Shown: positions 44,778 to 56,769, counted from the stretch's first letter. The stretch: 64,000 nucleotides of DNA from Massospora cicadina (GCA_022478985.1 JAKSZP010018530.1:62001-126000), one strand, 5' to 3'. The notes: generated by a model from the letters alone, not told the origin. Numbers and translations: made by a program.

Positions 44778-45900
44778 AAGATTGAACATTGCAGAGTAAG
44801 ATATTTGAGGCATATTTGGGCCATTTTAGAATTCTAAAAATGAGGTGCAACGTTTCAACACTCTGTTGCAAGTTGGATGAACGTTTTGGCAGTTTATGAT
44901 TCCAAAAATGAAGTGCAATGGCCACGCCCTAATTTTTTTTATAAAAATTGAATTTAATTTTATCAAAGTCACTTATAAAACAAAATCCATTCAGACCAAA
45001 TTTTTTTTGCACCTGTGCAACTTTTTAAGTATAAATAAACAAGGTTAGCTGATAAAATTCTCAATTTAACATATGTCTCAATTAAGTATTGATTTATTTG
45101 AGGTAAGCTGACCAGGAAATGGACATTACTGAAACTAAAAAAACTTAAAAACTAATGTAAATTAATTAAATCAAATAAACGCCCAAAATGAGCGGGTTAG
45201 ATGACACACACCAAGTTAGAGCAACCAATCAGGTGGGACAAAAGAAAACTTTTACCCAACCATGGTGGAAGAGAAGAGTAATCAGGAGGCTCATACTCAG
45301 CAGTTTCCTCATACCAGAGTAAGGTATGGGCCAAGATGGAGATCAAGGGCATTAATCTTTAGCATAATGTGGTTTAATGTCACTGAAAATTGGTATTTTG
45401 TGGAAATTACTTGATAAAAAATGGCGCTGATATATTCAGATAAAGCTTTTCAGCTTTAATCTGGGCTTCAAGGAGTTTGATAAACATGTCAATAATGGTT
45501 AGGGTAATCTTAGCTTTTAGGATTCACATTACTACTACCACGTTCTGGACAGTGTCATTGGCAACTTTGTGAAATTAATTCATTGTAATTTTGCTTTGTG
45601 GAGAGAGAGTGGTAGGGATAAGGAGAGAAAACATCTCCTTTGAGCATTGTCACTGATTTGGTGACATATTTATGAAATGATGACATTCTGGTATAGCAGC
45701 TGTTTAAACAGCAAGATGGTGGTCACTGCAGAATGGTTCAGCATTTGGCTGTGGGCATATAGTTAGGGGGTACTTGTTGTCCCATTATAAATTAATGAAC
45801 TGATTAATTTGTAAAGGGGGTTCTTCAATGAAATTACTTGATTCATTAATTCAGATAATAACCCCAAGGGATCTGTTATGTTGAGTTAGGGAATTGACAT
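44778..45900. other. Unassigned region with a short direct repeat
   Basis: It continues the host of Gypsy H. A phrase ATTCTAAAAATGAGGTGCAACG near 44831 recurs as ATTCCAAAAATGAAGTGCAATG near 44899. The - strand near 45430-45600 reads KITLTIIDMFIKLLEAQIKAEKLY, coding-like but unrecognised. Confidence 0.3.
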
Positions 45901-45904
45901 ATAG

Positions 45905-46640
45905 CTAAGAATTGTTTACTAGGGTGGCAGCATAGGGGCGAACCATTGTCCAAACCAGTTCATGATTGGTGGGAGCATCTGTGGTACTGGGGGATAGGGG
46001 CCTGATTGATTGTTGCAGATTAGACTGTAACAATGGGCTTTTGGGGAAGGTGGATAGGATAGTATCCCATACCACAAAAATCGTGGGGTTGGTGATAGAA
46101 TGGATTCCATCAGATGAGGGTGCAGAGCCAGAAGAAACAGCCAGAAACGGACATCTGGGCTTTGAGGGGTCCAACTCAAAACAGTAGGGCAGATAGTCCA
46201 ACAACCCTCGATGCAGGCCCAGAATGGATGATTGTGGGCAGGGGGGTGACACCTTGGGGAGGAATTGCCAAAGCATTTTTTACAAATTAGGGCTGGTTGT
46301 GGTGAACGCCTGAGTCCCAGAGAGCGCGTGGCCCCATCTGGGAACACAAATTGTAGGATGTTATTGGAGCTGTAGGCTGCCAAATCTTCCATCAGATCCT
46401 GATAGAGAACTGTGGAGAAGTTGAGTGGGCAAACAAGCAAACTAGACATGAAAGTGATGTTGACTGGGAGACAGGTCTGAGGGGTGGTGATAAGGGTGCC
46501 CTGGAAGACCAGGGGCACAGTTGCCAAAGTTGTGTCATCAGTTTCAAATGTGAAACCAAGGTCGAAATACCCCTTGTAGAGCGGAAGTCAATGAATCTAG
46601 TGGATTCCATTACAGCCTGTGCTAACATAATTTGTTTTTA
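45905..46640 (-). pseudogene. Unknown protein with Cys/His cluster
   Basis: The longest open frame is 202 residues (46527-45919), with an in-frame-shifted 123-residue frame overlapping its 3' part. Upstream of the Met the text continues YKGYFDLGFTFETDDTT. The N-terminal part (ATVPLVFQGTLITTPQTCL...) recalls the RRM-like or DUF4283-like part of some LINE ORF1 proteins. It is followed by ALICKKCFGNSSPRCHPPAHNH, a Cys/His cluster. I do not assign it firmly. It has no partner RT nearby, so it could be a fragment of another LINE family. Confidence 0.35.
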
Positions 46641-47689
46641 TTGTATGGAAATAACTTTCCATCGTTGACATGAAGGCCAAAATTCATATTTCTTTGAGGG
46701 AGTACCAGAGGACAGCAGCAAATGCTTGGGTACAAACAAAGTGAGTGTCAAAATTTTTGGGTAGACTGGACCAACTAAGGTTTTGGTGGGACTGAATAAA
46801 CCATTATGAGCGCGTTTTTTGCTGGACAGAAAAAGTTGAGGGAGCTTCACCGCTTCCCCACACTAAAGTAAGCTTGTGGAGAATCTGAGGACATTGGGTA
46901 GGATTGACTTTTGGGTTTGAAGTTTTATTTACTTTTTTTTATTAAATTCACTCATAAAGTATTACAAGTGGAGTGAAAAGTAAAATCTTATTTTTTTCTT
47001 ATTAGGTTGTTATGTCTATGTCTCAATTAAGTTATTAGTCTTTACCTTTGCTTATGTTTATCCTTTAACATGATTATCAGGAAGTTAATTCTATTAGTTC
47101 AATTTTTAAGTCAAGTGTAATGGTAGATGTTGTCTTGCCACCTGCTCAAGGTTAACTACCCTCTCCTACTAAAAAATCTAACGCTGACCTACCTGTTGAG
47201 TAAAATCCTCTATGTAGAAGGTAAGACTTATCATGAAGTTCCACCCTCAGTGATATACCTATAAGCACCACTCATTTTATAGAATCACTAGTTCTATAAA
47301 TTATCCATGTCTCAATTTCAGTATCATCTGGGCCAATATTCTTTGCTGGCCAGTATAGTTAAGTCCTAATGGTGGCTTTCATGTAACCATAAAACTAACC
47401 AGGTTCTTCCTCAAGGCCCTCCTAACTCACTTATTCCTTAAGATTACCACTGGGCTAGTGATGGATAATATGGTAACTTTTATACTGGGATGGTTGACAA
47501 TAGACAGTCCAAGGGGCTTTGTGGTTACCACAGTATATGCTATAGTCATAATATCATTTAACTGGTGTAAATGTCAACTAGTCTTATCTTGTACCTGGTG
47601 GCATGCACATTAACCCATACAGTCGACCAGTTTATATAAGGTGAATCAACTTCAAACAACCAAGTACAAACAGCGGTGTTAAATCAAGT
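46641..47689. other. No recognisable gene
   Basis: A 70-residue - strand open frame (46850-46638) may be the N-terminus of the unknown protein. The rest, from 46960 on, is AT-rich and could include the leader or LTR of the chromovirus that follows. No LTR pair was found. Confidence 0.3.
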
Positions 47690-48400
47690 CTCCACGGCGC
47701 CTCCCTTAAGCAGTGACCATCAGGATGTACTGATGATCCTTTCTTAGGCAGAAACTAATTTTGAATCAGAAAATTAAAATCTCACCACTAATGTTAAAAA
47801 TATCAACCATATGGCAGATCAACTAACAGGTAAACCTCACCGATGGTTTGCTTAAGCCAACCTAAAGAATCTCATTTTATGCCAGGATTACCACCATTTC
47901 TGTCATAGATTACTTATAGTAATTCAACTGCCCCTCAAAAGAATGAATTAAGCACAAATTATATAATCTACAGCAATAAAAAGAGACTAATCAAGAATAC
48001 GGTGATCAGTTAATGGTTCTCTAACATCAATTGGGCTAGATGACTCTGAAGCATGTTTCCCTATTCAAGAGAAACTGGCTCCTAAGTTCAAAGAATATCA
48101 GTGTACTAACAATTACCTTAGAAATTTGCTGATATGAAAAGGGTTCTTCTAGTTTTGGGAGAACAAATTTGAACAACAATCACAGCAAGTGAAGGGAAAC
48201 AATGGGACCTCTAGTCAGATGAGACAGGGACCTCAACAAACAGTTGAGCAACCACCAAGAACAATTTTCAAATATAAGGGGATTTTAACTTTGCTCTAAA
48301 AGAGAAAAAGAGATGTTTTTAAGAGTTGTTGTCTGTATTGTGTATTAAAGTAACACCTGGTTGCAAACTATCCAAAAGGAACTAGTACCTCCCCATCCAG
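47690..48400 (+). pseudogene. Chromovirus (+): gag with zinc knuckle
   Basis: Decayed coding with many stops. Near 48330-48380 RCLYCVLK*HLVANYPKGT matches a gag zinc knuckle (CxxCxxxGHxxxxC) with its His kept and the last Cys changed. It is followed directly by the protease, as in Ty3/Gypsy gag-pol. Confidence 0.55.
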
Positions 48401-48429
48401 AGCCCCAGCGCGCAAAGTACTAGCAACAA

Positions 48430-48780
48430 TTAGGGATAATAAAGGATTCTCCCAAATTTATGCTATGATTCCACTGCAGCTGATAGACTTAGGACAAGAG
48501 ATATCAACTTGAGCCTTGTTAGACATGGTTGCCATGGCCAATTTCACGAACTCCAGTCTAATGAAACAACTAGAGAAAGTGGCTTCAGGAAATGGGACAG
48601 CTAAACTAGCTTATGGGTCCATCTTGGTTTATTAGCATGGTTGATTCTCAATTAAAGTCACAATGGTGGGATGCAAATATAAACTAAATTTTTCTGTGAT
48701 ATACAAGATGACCTTTTCTGTGGTTCTAGATTCCCATGGTGGGACAGACAGGATGTAATGTTAATTGGGTTTTAAGTGGG
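48430..48780 (+). pseudogene. Chromovirus (+): aspartic protease
   Basis: The text ALLDMVAMANFTNSSLMKQLEKV is the active-site segment of a chromovirus protease, which usually reads 'ALLDSGATANFI...'. The D-S-G is now D-M-V. It is followed by a decayed beta-rich region and by VVLDSHGG, then the RT. Confidence 0.65.
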
Positions 48781-48899
48781 TTTACTTTTATTAGGATGAG
48801 AAGATTGGATCTGTTAAGCTACACACCATGACATGGTCTGAAGAACTTCCAAGCATTCAACCCAATGATCCAGGTTTATTAGAGATAATAAAAAGCAAA

Positions 48900-49620
48900 A
48901 AATAAATCCCTGAGTTGTAAAATGAATATTAGGATGTATTTGAGGAAGTGTCCAGCTGGACAATTCCTAAACATTGCGATTGTGACCTGATAGTTGAACT
49001 TATGCCTGAAAAGACGCCAAGTTGTGGAAAAGTTTCCCTAAAACCTACAAATAAGGGCTTGTACTAAAACATCATCAAGGAGAATGTAGAAAATGGTTTC
49101 ATGAGGACTACACGTCCCTATGTTCATCTTCAATGTTCTTTATCAGGAAAAAAGGTTGTTGACTAAAATTATGCATTGAATATCTAGACCTCAACTCCAT
49201 TAATGTCAAGGACAGGTATCCACTTCCCTCTTAAGAACAGCTGCAGTCATTTAGTGTTCCCTTCACTTCACCAAACAGAATTTAAGAAACGCCTACCACC
49301 AAGTGAAATTGCAGATGGTCACATTGAAGACAACAGTACAGACTACATTCAGACTCTATGAATGTTTTGTGATGCCTTTTGGCCTATGCAATGTACCAGC
49401 TAAAGTACAGGAAATAATGACTGAGGATATCTTGACTATGTTGAATGAATCAGTTGTGGTATATATGGATGACATACTAATTTACTCACAGGACATGGTG
49501 TCACACATCCATCATGTGAAGGCTGTCCTTGACCATCTGCACACCTATAACCTATATGCTAACTTATATATGCGAGTTTCTTGCCATGAAATAGAATTCC
49601 TAGGATATGTTATCAAGTAA
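48900..49620 (+). pseudogene. Chromovirus (+): reverse transcriptase
   Basis: It opens with DVFEEVSSWTIPKHCDCDLIVEL and ENVENGFMRTTRPYVH in the fingers, and continues at 49303-49620 as an open 105-residue segment: RLYECFVMPFGLCNVPAKVQ, SVVVYMDDILIYSQD with the YMDD box intact, and LYANLYMRVSCHEIEFLGYVI. This phrasing is the chromovirus type, unlike the YLDDIN type of Gypsy I, II and H. The first half needs several frame changes. Confidence 0.85.
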
Positions 49621-50330
49621 TATGGGTTTGCAATATCTCATAGTAAGGTGAAGCTGTTTAAATTGGCCTCATACCACATCCTGCACCAAACTCTGAGAAT
49701 TTTTGGGATTAGCCAACTATGTTTAAAGTTCATTTAGAATTTTCCACTATTGACTTGCCTCTTACAGCTTGGCATCAGAATCTGTTCTACCTGTATGTGC
49801 TACCAAGACCCATGAGTCTTTTTATGCACTCAAAAAGGCATTTACAAGTGCAATAATTTCAATAAGATCTGATCATATCAAGCAATTTTTATTTGAAACA
49901 TATGCCTCAGATTTTGCATATGGAGCAGTCAAGCTTCAGAGGGGGTACATAAAAGAATCTAATTTGTGGCTTTCTACTTTCAGAAGATGATGGATGCTGA
50001 GATAAAATACAAGATCTATGACAAAGAACTTTTGGCAGTTGTCAAAGTCATAGAATACAGGCGCAAATACATGGAGGGAAGCCTACATCCATTAATTATA
50101 AAGACAGACCACAATATCTCCTTTAATTTTTTGAAACCGGATTAATCAGTCAAGACATGCATGTTGGGCTATGGAACTATCCCATTTTGACTTTTACTTT
50201 GACTACTAACCTAAGAAGATTCAACCTTGCTCCAGAGCACTAAGTTAGTGTGATGATCATGGTGAAGAATCTTCAGAGCACCAAGCTTTCAACACACACC
50301 CAGTCATTGAGCCAGATTGATTTATCTTTG
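49621..50330 (+). pseudogene. Chromovirus (+): RNase H
   Basis: After the connection (a decayed FFGISQLCLKF, then LPVCATKTHESFYALKKAFTSAIIS), it reads FLFETYASDFAYGAVKLQ, where the first catalytic Asp (usually E-T-D-A-S-D) is changed. It then has AEIKYKIYDKELLAVVKVIEYRRKYMEGS, with the expected Glu, and IIKTDHNISFNFLKPD. There are frameshifts near 49985. Confidence 0.8.
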
Positions 50331-50379
50331 CCTTCCTAGCAACCTAATATTTAGATCCTATTTATAACATCAAGTAAAG

Positions 50380-51257
50380 TCAGCACAGAAGAAGGGCCTT
50401 GAATACTAAAAATTGTGAATGTAGATTTTATCCCAGACCTTTCTCATGCATTTGTGGTAAAGGCTTAAACTTTGTTGTTACATGATGCTTTTGGTATCTG
50501 ACTATGGCATGCAACAAGAAGTAATCTGGCACTATCATGATCTTTCAGAATCTAGACATGAGGGAGTTAAAAAGCCTTTAAAAATAATTTAAGCAATATA
50601 ATGGTGACCTGGAATGACTGACAGCATCAAGAACTACATTCAAGCATGTCAAAGATGCTCATATAATAAAGGTACAGCACAGAAGCCCTATGGGAAACTA
50701 CAACCCCTTCCCATCCCAGAAGGTTCATGGCAGAGTATATCCATGAATTCTTTTTTAGACCTTCCTCAGAGTGAAAATTATATCACAGTATGGGTAGTGG
50801 TAGACCACTTGAATAAGCCACAGAGTTATTGTACAAGTTTGCCCGCCACAGAAGAGACAGCAAATCTCTTATTGAAGGACATCTATCCCTACTGTTGAAA
50901 CGCGGGGGAATAAATCCAACAGTCCTTTTAATAAAAGTCCAGGGCACCCAAAGCCCTTGGTGAAGAATACTTTAGAAGTTTTAACTTTTCATAGAAAAGT
51001 CTTCACTCAAGGCAAAATTTTCATAGTTGCGTATTCAATTGATGTTTGTCCCTAAACAAATAGAGGTAGGACAAGAAATAAATGGCAAAAAAATAGTAAT
51101 CTTATTTTATCACAAGCGGAATTATATAGGAGATCAGGGTATAATTCTCAGGATAAAATATCCATGCGCTTTCAAGCTGAGATCTATACTAAATAGCAAT
51201 TTTGGATCCTGCAGAATTCCAGTTTTTTCCTTAAAACAGAATTCTTTCTCCACATAG
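50380..51257 (+). pseudogene. Chromovirus (+): integrase, internally shortened
   Basis: The open segment 50614-50898 gives MTDSIKNYIQACQRCSYNKGTAQKPYG, the C-x-x-C end of the zinc-binding domain, then LPIPEGSWQSISMNSFLDLPQS, where the catalytic Asp (usually 'ISMDFI') is Asn, and VWVVVDHLNK. The rest of the catalytic core is missing: the next coding-like text, after about 50900, is the C-terminal FVPKQIEVGQEINGKKIVILFYHKRNY. This implies an internal deletion. The end could be a chromodomain but is too decayed to tell. Confidence 0.75.
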
Positions 51258-51338
51258 ATTTTGTTTGGACCCTGACAATGGGAGGTTTCTGTCAAGCAAC
51301 ATAAATCACAAAAAACAGGTTTGAATCTTGATATTGGA
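51258..51338. other. Chromovirus 3' flank before LINE C
   Basis: Non-coding. With 56625-56691 and the sequence after 62003 it forms the former continuous host DNA into which C and D inserted. Confidence 0.4.
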
Positions 51339-51354
51339 GGCCTTGATAAATTTA
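51339..51354 (-). repeat. Target-site duplication of LINE C
   Basis: GGCCTTGATAAATTTA here and at 56609-56624, a perfect 16-bp pair. Confidence 0.92.
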
Positions 51355-51408
51355 TTTGAATTTATTGCGGGGAAGGCTGACCATGGGACGGACACTTCCA
51401 AATATGAC

Positions 51409-54400
51409 TCAAACGAGACAAAACTTAGTACCAGGGGAGGCACCCCAGAGAAGCGATGCTATCTCTTGTTGCCAGCGGGAACGCCACTTATGGGAAGGGG
51501 AGGGAACGGGTGTAGGGGACGTAGCCACTATTGAGCACGTGTGGAGGAAGGGGTCTGATTTGATGAACCAGACTGGGAACCAGGAGGAGACCAGCTGTAG
51601 GCGACGCGGTGGGAGATATTCAAACATCCACGCTTGAAAGTGATCCACCAAATGAGACCGGAATCTGTGGACAGCTTCAGGGAGGGTGGGGATGGATCCA
51701 GCGATGGCATCCAAGACAATCGTGTGGATAGTCCACATGGCGATTGCAACCACCAGAGCACGGAGGGAGGGTGGGAGGGGGAGGCCATTGATGAAGCAAA
51801 CATATCTCTTGACAGACTGAAGGGATGTGTTTGATCCTGGCCTAGCAGACGTTGGACTTCGCGCCATATTACTTTAGAGGTGGGGCACTTCTCCAGGCGG
51901 TGAAACAGCGTTCCATACTGGCCACACACGACACAGGATGAGTGTAAATCATTAGAGCGCTCAGCTGTACAATACACCCGCCTCAGGCAGCGCCACACAT
52001 GGGAGCGGACTTGAGGCTTCAACAGAGGATGGTGTGCGTATTTCCAGATAGTCTTTTGGCTCAGTGGAATAAGGGATGTCCATCATGTCCAAGTAGTCCA
52101 CCCTGGATAAAACTTGGGGTCGAATGGGGATCACGCCATCATGGATGGGTAGCCCCTGTACCTCTTGTGTGAACTGAGGAGAGGGTAGCTCTTTGGGTTG
52201 TAAGTCCACTAATACGTATTCTCCACTCTGCGCTTCGCATGGAGAGTAGGATTCGTTTGTAGTGGGTTTTGGTCCCGTGAGGACCTGTGGCTGATTTGTG
52301 TGATGCGAGGTATTTCATCAGGGAGTGGAGGTTTGATGGATTGTTGAGGCCCAAGGCTCAGGAGAAATTGGAGCGGGCTGCACGGGACCAGTGTTGGGAT
52401 GGGAGTGTAGGAGCAGTGACAGCCGCAATCCAGGTGCCCAGGATCTTGGCGGCATGGGCTTTGAAGTCAAGTAGGCCCATGCGGCCATGATGATGAGGGC
52501 CAAACATGACCTCTAGCTGTACTGGTGGAGGGCGGCCTGAACAAAGCCAACCTTGTAGCAAAGCATACAGGGATTTGAAGAAGCTTGGGGAGAAGGGGAT
52601 GGCGTGGGCTCCAAACCAGACTTTATATAATAGAGTTGGCAAGAAAAACCCTGCCAGTGAGGGTAGTAGGGTGGGCTCTGAGAGAGGCAATTTGCTTCGT
52701 CACGTTGTCCAGTATATGGCACTCCATTACTGCTGATGCATATCCGCCTGCCTACATCCACACGCCCAGATGGCGTACCAGTCCTATGGTAGGACGTGGC
52801 ACAAAGGGGAGCACCAGTGGAGCGGTGTGTGTTGAGTTAGTAAGGCGTGGATGTGGGCGAGCAGATGGGCCAGGTTGGGAACTACTTGCTGGGGCCCAGC
52901 AGTTCTTAAACTGACCAAGGAGGATGATTTCGGTTTTGGAGGCGTTCAGTGCCGCGTTGCTTACCTGGGAATATTCCTGGATGAGGGCTTCAAGCGCGTG
53001 TGCATCTTTGTTATTAGACACCCCCACCACGCAATCATCTGCAAATGGTATCATCTTGACTGGGGTTTGGCCTGGCACATGGACCCCAGTGAGTTAGGCA
53101 TTCACATTTCACAGTAGTGTGTCAAGGCTGAAGTTGTATAAGAGTGGGCTCAGGGGGTCCCCTTGTCGCAGGCCCGTTTGAGGACGGACTACTTCTGTTA
53201 GGAAACCTGGGCTGCGCACTGCCATTGTTGCAGATTCCGTGAACAGCATCACCCAGTTAATGAAGCGGGGAGGTAGGCGGAATTGTTGGAGGCAGGCCCT
53301 AAGGTATTCCCAGTTTACTCTATCATAGGCCTTTTGTTGGTCCAAGAATACAAAAGCCCCAGAAGCTGTGGACTGACACACATTAGCCACAGAGTGCACG
53401 TTATCCCAAATCGACCTTCTGGGGATGAAACCAAATTGTTCTGGGGAGATGGTGGCAGATGCTACAGTCCCTAAACAGTTAGCCATAATTTTTGTTAAAA
53501 TTTTGGTGTCTGTGTTTGTTAGAGAAATGGGGCACCAGTTGGCTAAGTCTAGCCTATCCCCTTTCTTGAAGAGTGTGACCATAAAGGCCTCATGTCCTCT
53601 TGGTGGAAGGCGCATTTCTAACAGGCTTTGGTTGAGTGAGGCTAGCAGAAATGGGGATATATATTTGAAATATTTTTTGTAGAACTCTTATGGAATGCCA
53701 TCTGGGCCTGGGCATTTTCAGTTTGGCGCACCGCGAATGGTAGTCCATAATTCATTCGGAGTAATTAAATTCATTATTTCCGGGTATCAGAAATGGTGCA
53801 GATATGAGCTCAGTCGAGAAATTCCGCCATTTTGGCTGGCTGAATTGGTTCAGCTCAGTATAACTCGGAGTAATATCTTTGCATTTTGATTGCCACTTTG
53901 GCCAGTGTGTCCACAATAGAATTATCCGATCTTCGCACCTGTGTGCAGGCCACACTCTGGCATGGTGCAAATTTTTTTTTGAAGAAGTATGCGGTGCACT
54001 TGTCGCCTTTAGTGGAGCATGTGGCCCTGTATTGGACACAAACCCGATGTTTGTGTTGCCTTTCAAGTGTGTTGAGGTGGGCGGCTGCCTCCGCCCACTT
54101 CTGGCCCCACGCAGGGCTATATCCTGAGGCTGGAATGTTGGACTCCAAGTGGGCCAATTCTGCCAGCATGCGCAATATAACTGCTGATGTGGCTCGTGAG
54201 CGTCTGGATGAGAGATGGTGATAGTGGCAGATGGTGTCTTCTTTGCTAGTTGCCCATGTGGAAATGGGGTCCACACAAAAATGGTGCAACACACGATTTT
54301 GCCAAAGTTGCCTCTTCCACCCACGTGGAAAATCCTGGCGACGCGAGCTCTGGGGGGCGGAATTTGCACCAATGTGGGGCCTTTGCAACTGTGATGGGTA

Positions 54401-55085
54401 AGTGGTGTGTTATCAAGACCAGTAGGTGGTCAGAAGATTCCATTTTCGTTGTTTTGAAGTGGGAGATGTGGGATTGGAATTTTGCCAGTGTTAGAATAAG
54501 GTCAATGCGGGTCATGGACCTTAATTGGCCATTGTGGATGTGGGGACGCGTCATGTTTTTGAGCAGGGGGCATGTCGCAGCAGCTTATCCATTAACCCAA
54601 GGGTGGCATTTAGAACGCGTAGTTCTACATGACCCTGTGGGCGTAGGTGAGGGTGGCCACCGGTCCATTGGTGAGGTTAGCCAACAGTTCATGTCGCCAA
54701 TTAGGAAAGAATGGGGGGTAGCGGGAGGGATTTGACCGATGAGAAAAATTCCTGACGCTCATGTGCACCGTTTGGGGCGTAAATGTTGATAAATGTGTGT
54801 GCAACATCAGCCCATGAGAAGGTGACAACGAGCACTAGGCCATTTAGGAATGTTTCTGAAGATATAAATTTGAAAAAATTGTTTTTCTGAATTAGCACCC
54901 CACAGTGCTTCAACCAAAAGGATAGGGAAGGTAGGAGCATTGTTTTCCAAGCATCCTCGGAACCTCATGGACAGTGGGACTCCTGGAAGGCCAGGATATC
55001 CACAGGTAAATTGTTTTGTAAAAAACTCAGTTTCCTAGCCCAGGACGGGGAGGCCTTGAGTCTGGCGATATTCAGCATCCCTAGA
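51409..55085 (-). pseudogene. LINE C ORF2 (endonuclease, RT, zf-RVT-like), broken
   Basis: The endonuclease segments (54940-54246) include NIYAPNGAHERQ and MTRIDLILTLAKF. The RT segment 53615-53109 holds CPISLTNTDTKILTKIMANCL, FGFIPRRSIWDNVHSVANV, VFLDQQKAYDRVNWEYL and RQGDPLSPLLYNFSLDTLL. The FADD box is at 53034-53045 in the next segment (IPFADDCVVGVSNNKD). The C-terminal segment (51867-51409) ends at a stop like that of D. The CVVCGQYGTLFHRLEKCP motif lies near 51900. Confidence 0.85.
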
Positions 55086-55108
55086 GTGAAGGTTTCCCCC
55101 ATCGCACC

Positions 55109-56512
55109 TTAGGTGCGAGGGGGTGGGCTCAGGGGCCCACCAGCCTCTTCAAGGTCCCCACGGGCTTTCACAGCAGCGCGGGTATTAGCAGCAACGCTAT
55201 TGGGGTTTTTGTTAATTTTTGCGGAAAGAGTCACGTTGGCTTTGACCTTCACTTTTTGTTTTCCCAACGTTGGACGAATTTTTTGCGGTGCAAATAAGTT
55301 CAATGCACCGTCAGGTTGCAAAAAAATTTTTTGGTTGGGATAGGTCCCAAGTCGGTTTTGACCTGGCTTGGGTGCAGCAATTGGGTGAGATCGAATCTCC
55401 CATTGGATCCTCAGATTGAGTGGCCCGTTCAGCATGGGCCTCCCAATCTGATTGGGTGATGGATTCCTGAGTTGCTTCTGCCGCGAAGGTCTCCATGTCC
55501 TCCTGGCGTTGTGAGTGTGGGATGGTGGTGGTGGCCTTGGCCACTTCCTTGGCCGCGGTCCTATGGGCCTGCTTGGCCTTCTTCCACTCCTGCAGGGAGA
55601 TGGGCTTTACCAATAGGTAGCAGCCTTGTGCTCCCCATGGGAAAGCCTCCTTGGTGCTTGCGGTTGGTTTGTAGTGCGCCTCTCCGCTGGCCATGGCCGC
55701 CGAGGGGTGCTCTTGGAATGTGACGCCCTCTTTGATGGGGCATGTGTGCACCTTATGGCTGAACGCGTCACAGTGGGTGCAAATGGGGGGCGCGCTATCC
55801 ACGGTTACCCAGAATGGGTGGATGGTGTGCCCTGCGATTTCAATAAAGGTGGAGTACAGGATCTGGGTTAGGTCCTTCGCGATCTCCTCGGTTGGGGTCA
55901 GAACTGCGATGGCTTTGCCGGTGCACAGGTGTGGCATCAGCGTGAAACGTTGCATTTCAAAAGATTGTATTTCGCCATATATGGCGAGACCATCTTTCAG
56001 GTGTTGCTCCAAAATGTCACGTTTTATCGTAGTAGGCAAAAAGTCAAATGTGAGGAAAATTTGGTTTGATTTTGTCCATCTGGTGCGTTTAGTTTTGATG
56101 ACCCATTGCCTTTCAGGGAGGTCGACCACTATGTGCACCGCTGCAGCCTTGTCTGCTGCCTTTTTTTGAAACCTAGGTCCAGCCAACCATGTGACATGGA
56201 GTGAGGTGCAACGTACACCGCGGTCAGGAAAATTTTGTGTACACCTTCACAAAATTTTTCCCATAGGGCCGTTTTTTGGATGTCCAGATATACATGGACT
56301 CTGAATTCCACCAACAAAAGTGGCTGGGAATGTGGCGTGTTGATGTACTGTTGCATCGTGCTTGCCACGTGAGTATCTCCGGGGAAATTGTGACTGGCGG
56401 TTTTTTGATTTTTTTCTATTCCGCCAGATTCTCTGGGGCGTTTTTGAACGTTAGAGGCCGCGGGCCTTCCGCCTGCTCCTCTTGCCTTGCTTGCCAAACT
56501 GCTCCCAGACAT
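55109..56512 (-). pseudogene. LINE C ORF1, broken
   Basis: The ATG at 56512 opens a 127-residue segment (MSGSSLASKARGAGGRPAAS...). A break near 56160 leads to a 291-residue segment (56186-55311) with the knuckle CTHCDAFSHKVHTCP and an Ala/Lys-rich middle. A second break near 55311-55435 leads to the C-terminus with EEAGGPLSPPPRT. Role as for LINE B ORF1. Confidence 0.85.
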
Positions 56513-56572
56513 GGGCGCAGACTAATCCCCTCTATGAGATTATCAAACTAGATTTAGTCTTGAATTGAATGG

Positions 56573-56592
56573 GTTGCAAAAGTGTTTGCAAC
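56573..56592 (-). other. 5'-terminal hairpin of LINE C
   Basis: Identical 8-bp stem and 4-nt loop to LINE B. Confidence 0.7.
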
Positions 56593-56624
56593 GAGAAAGA
56601 AAAGTTCTGGCCTTGATAAATTTA

Positions 56625-56691
56625 GTTGAGGACTATCTTTAACAATAGTTTTGACTAAATCTTTAGATCAGGTTTAAATCCCATTGTCAGA
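56625..56691. other. Remaining host DNA between LINE C and LINE D
   Basis: Sixty-seven bases of AT-rich sequence that belonged to the host before both insertions. No feature is seen in it. Confidence 0.6.
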
Positions 56692-56707
56692 TTTACTTGA
56701 ATATTTA
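56692..56707 (-). repeat. Target-site duplication of LINE D
   Basis: TTTACTTGAATATTTA here and TTTACTTGTATATTTA at 61987-62002; 15 of 16 match. Confidence 0.85.
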
Positions 56708-56769
56708 TTTTAAATTTTAAATTTATTGCGGGGAAGGCTGACCATGGGACAGACACTTCCAAATATGAC

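Larger units (their letters stand above)
51355..56608 (-). mobile_element. LINE copy C, full length, L1-like, young
   Basis: A 5,254-bp element bounded by a perfect 16-bp target duplication. Same subfamily as B and D, 3' end CGCAATAAATTCA with no poly(A) tail. Contains both ORFs with several breaks; RT box FADD kept. It lies downstream of the + strand chromovirus and about 70 bp from LINE D in the ancestral sequence. Confidence 0.95.
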
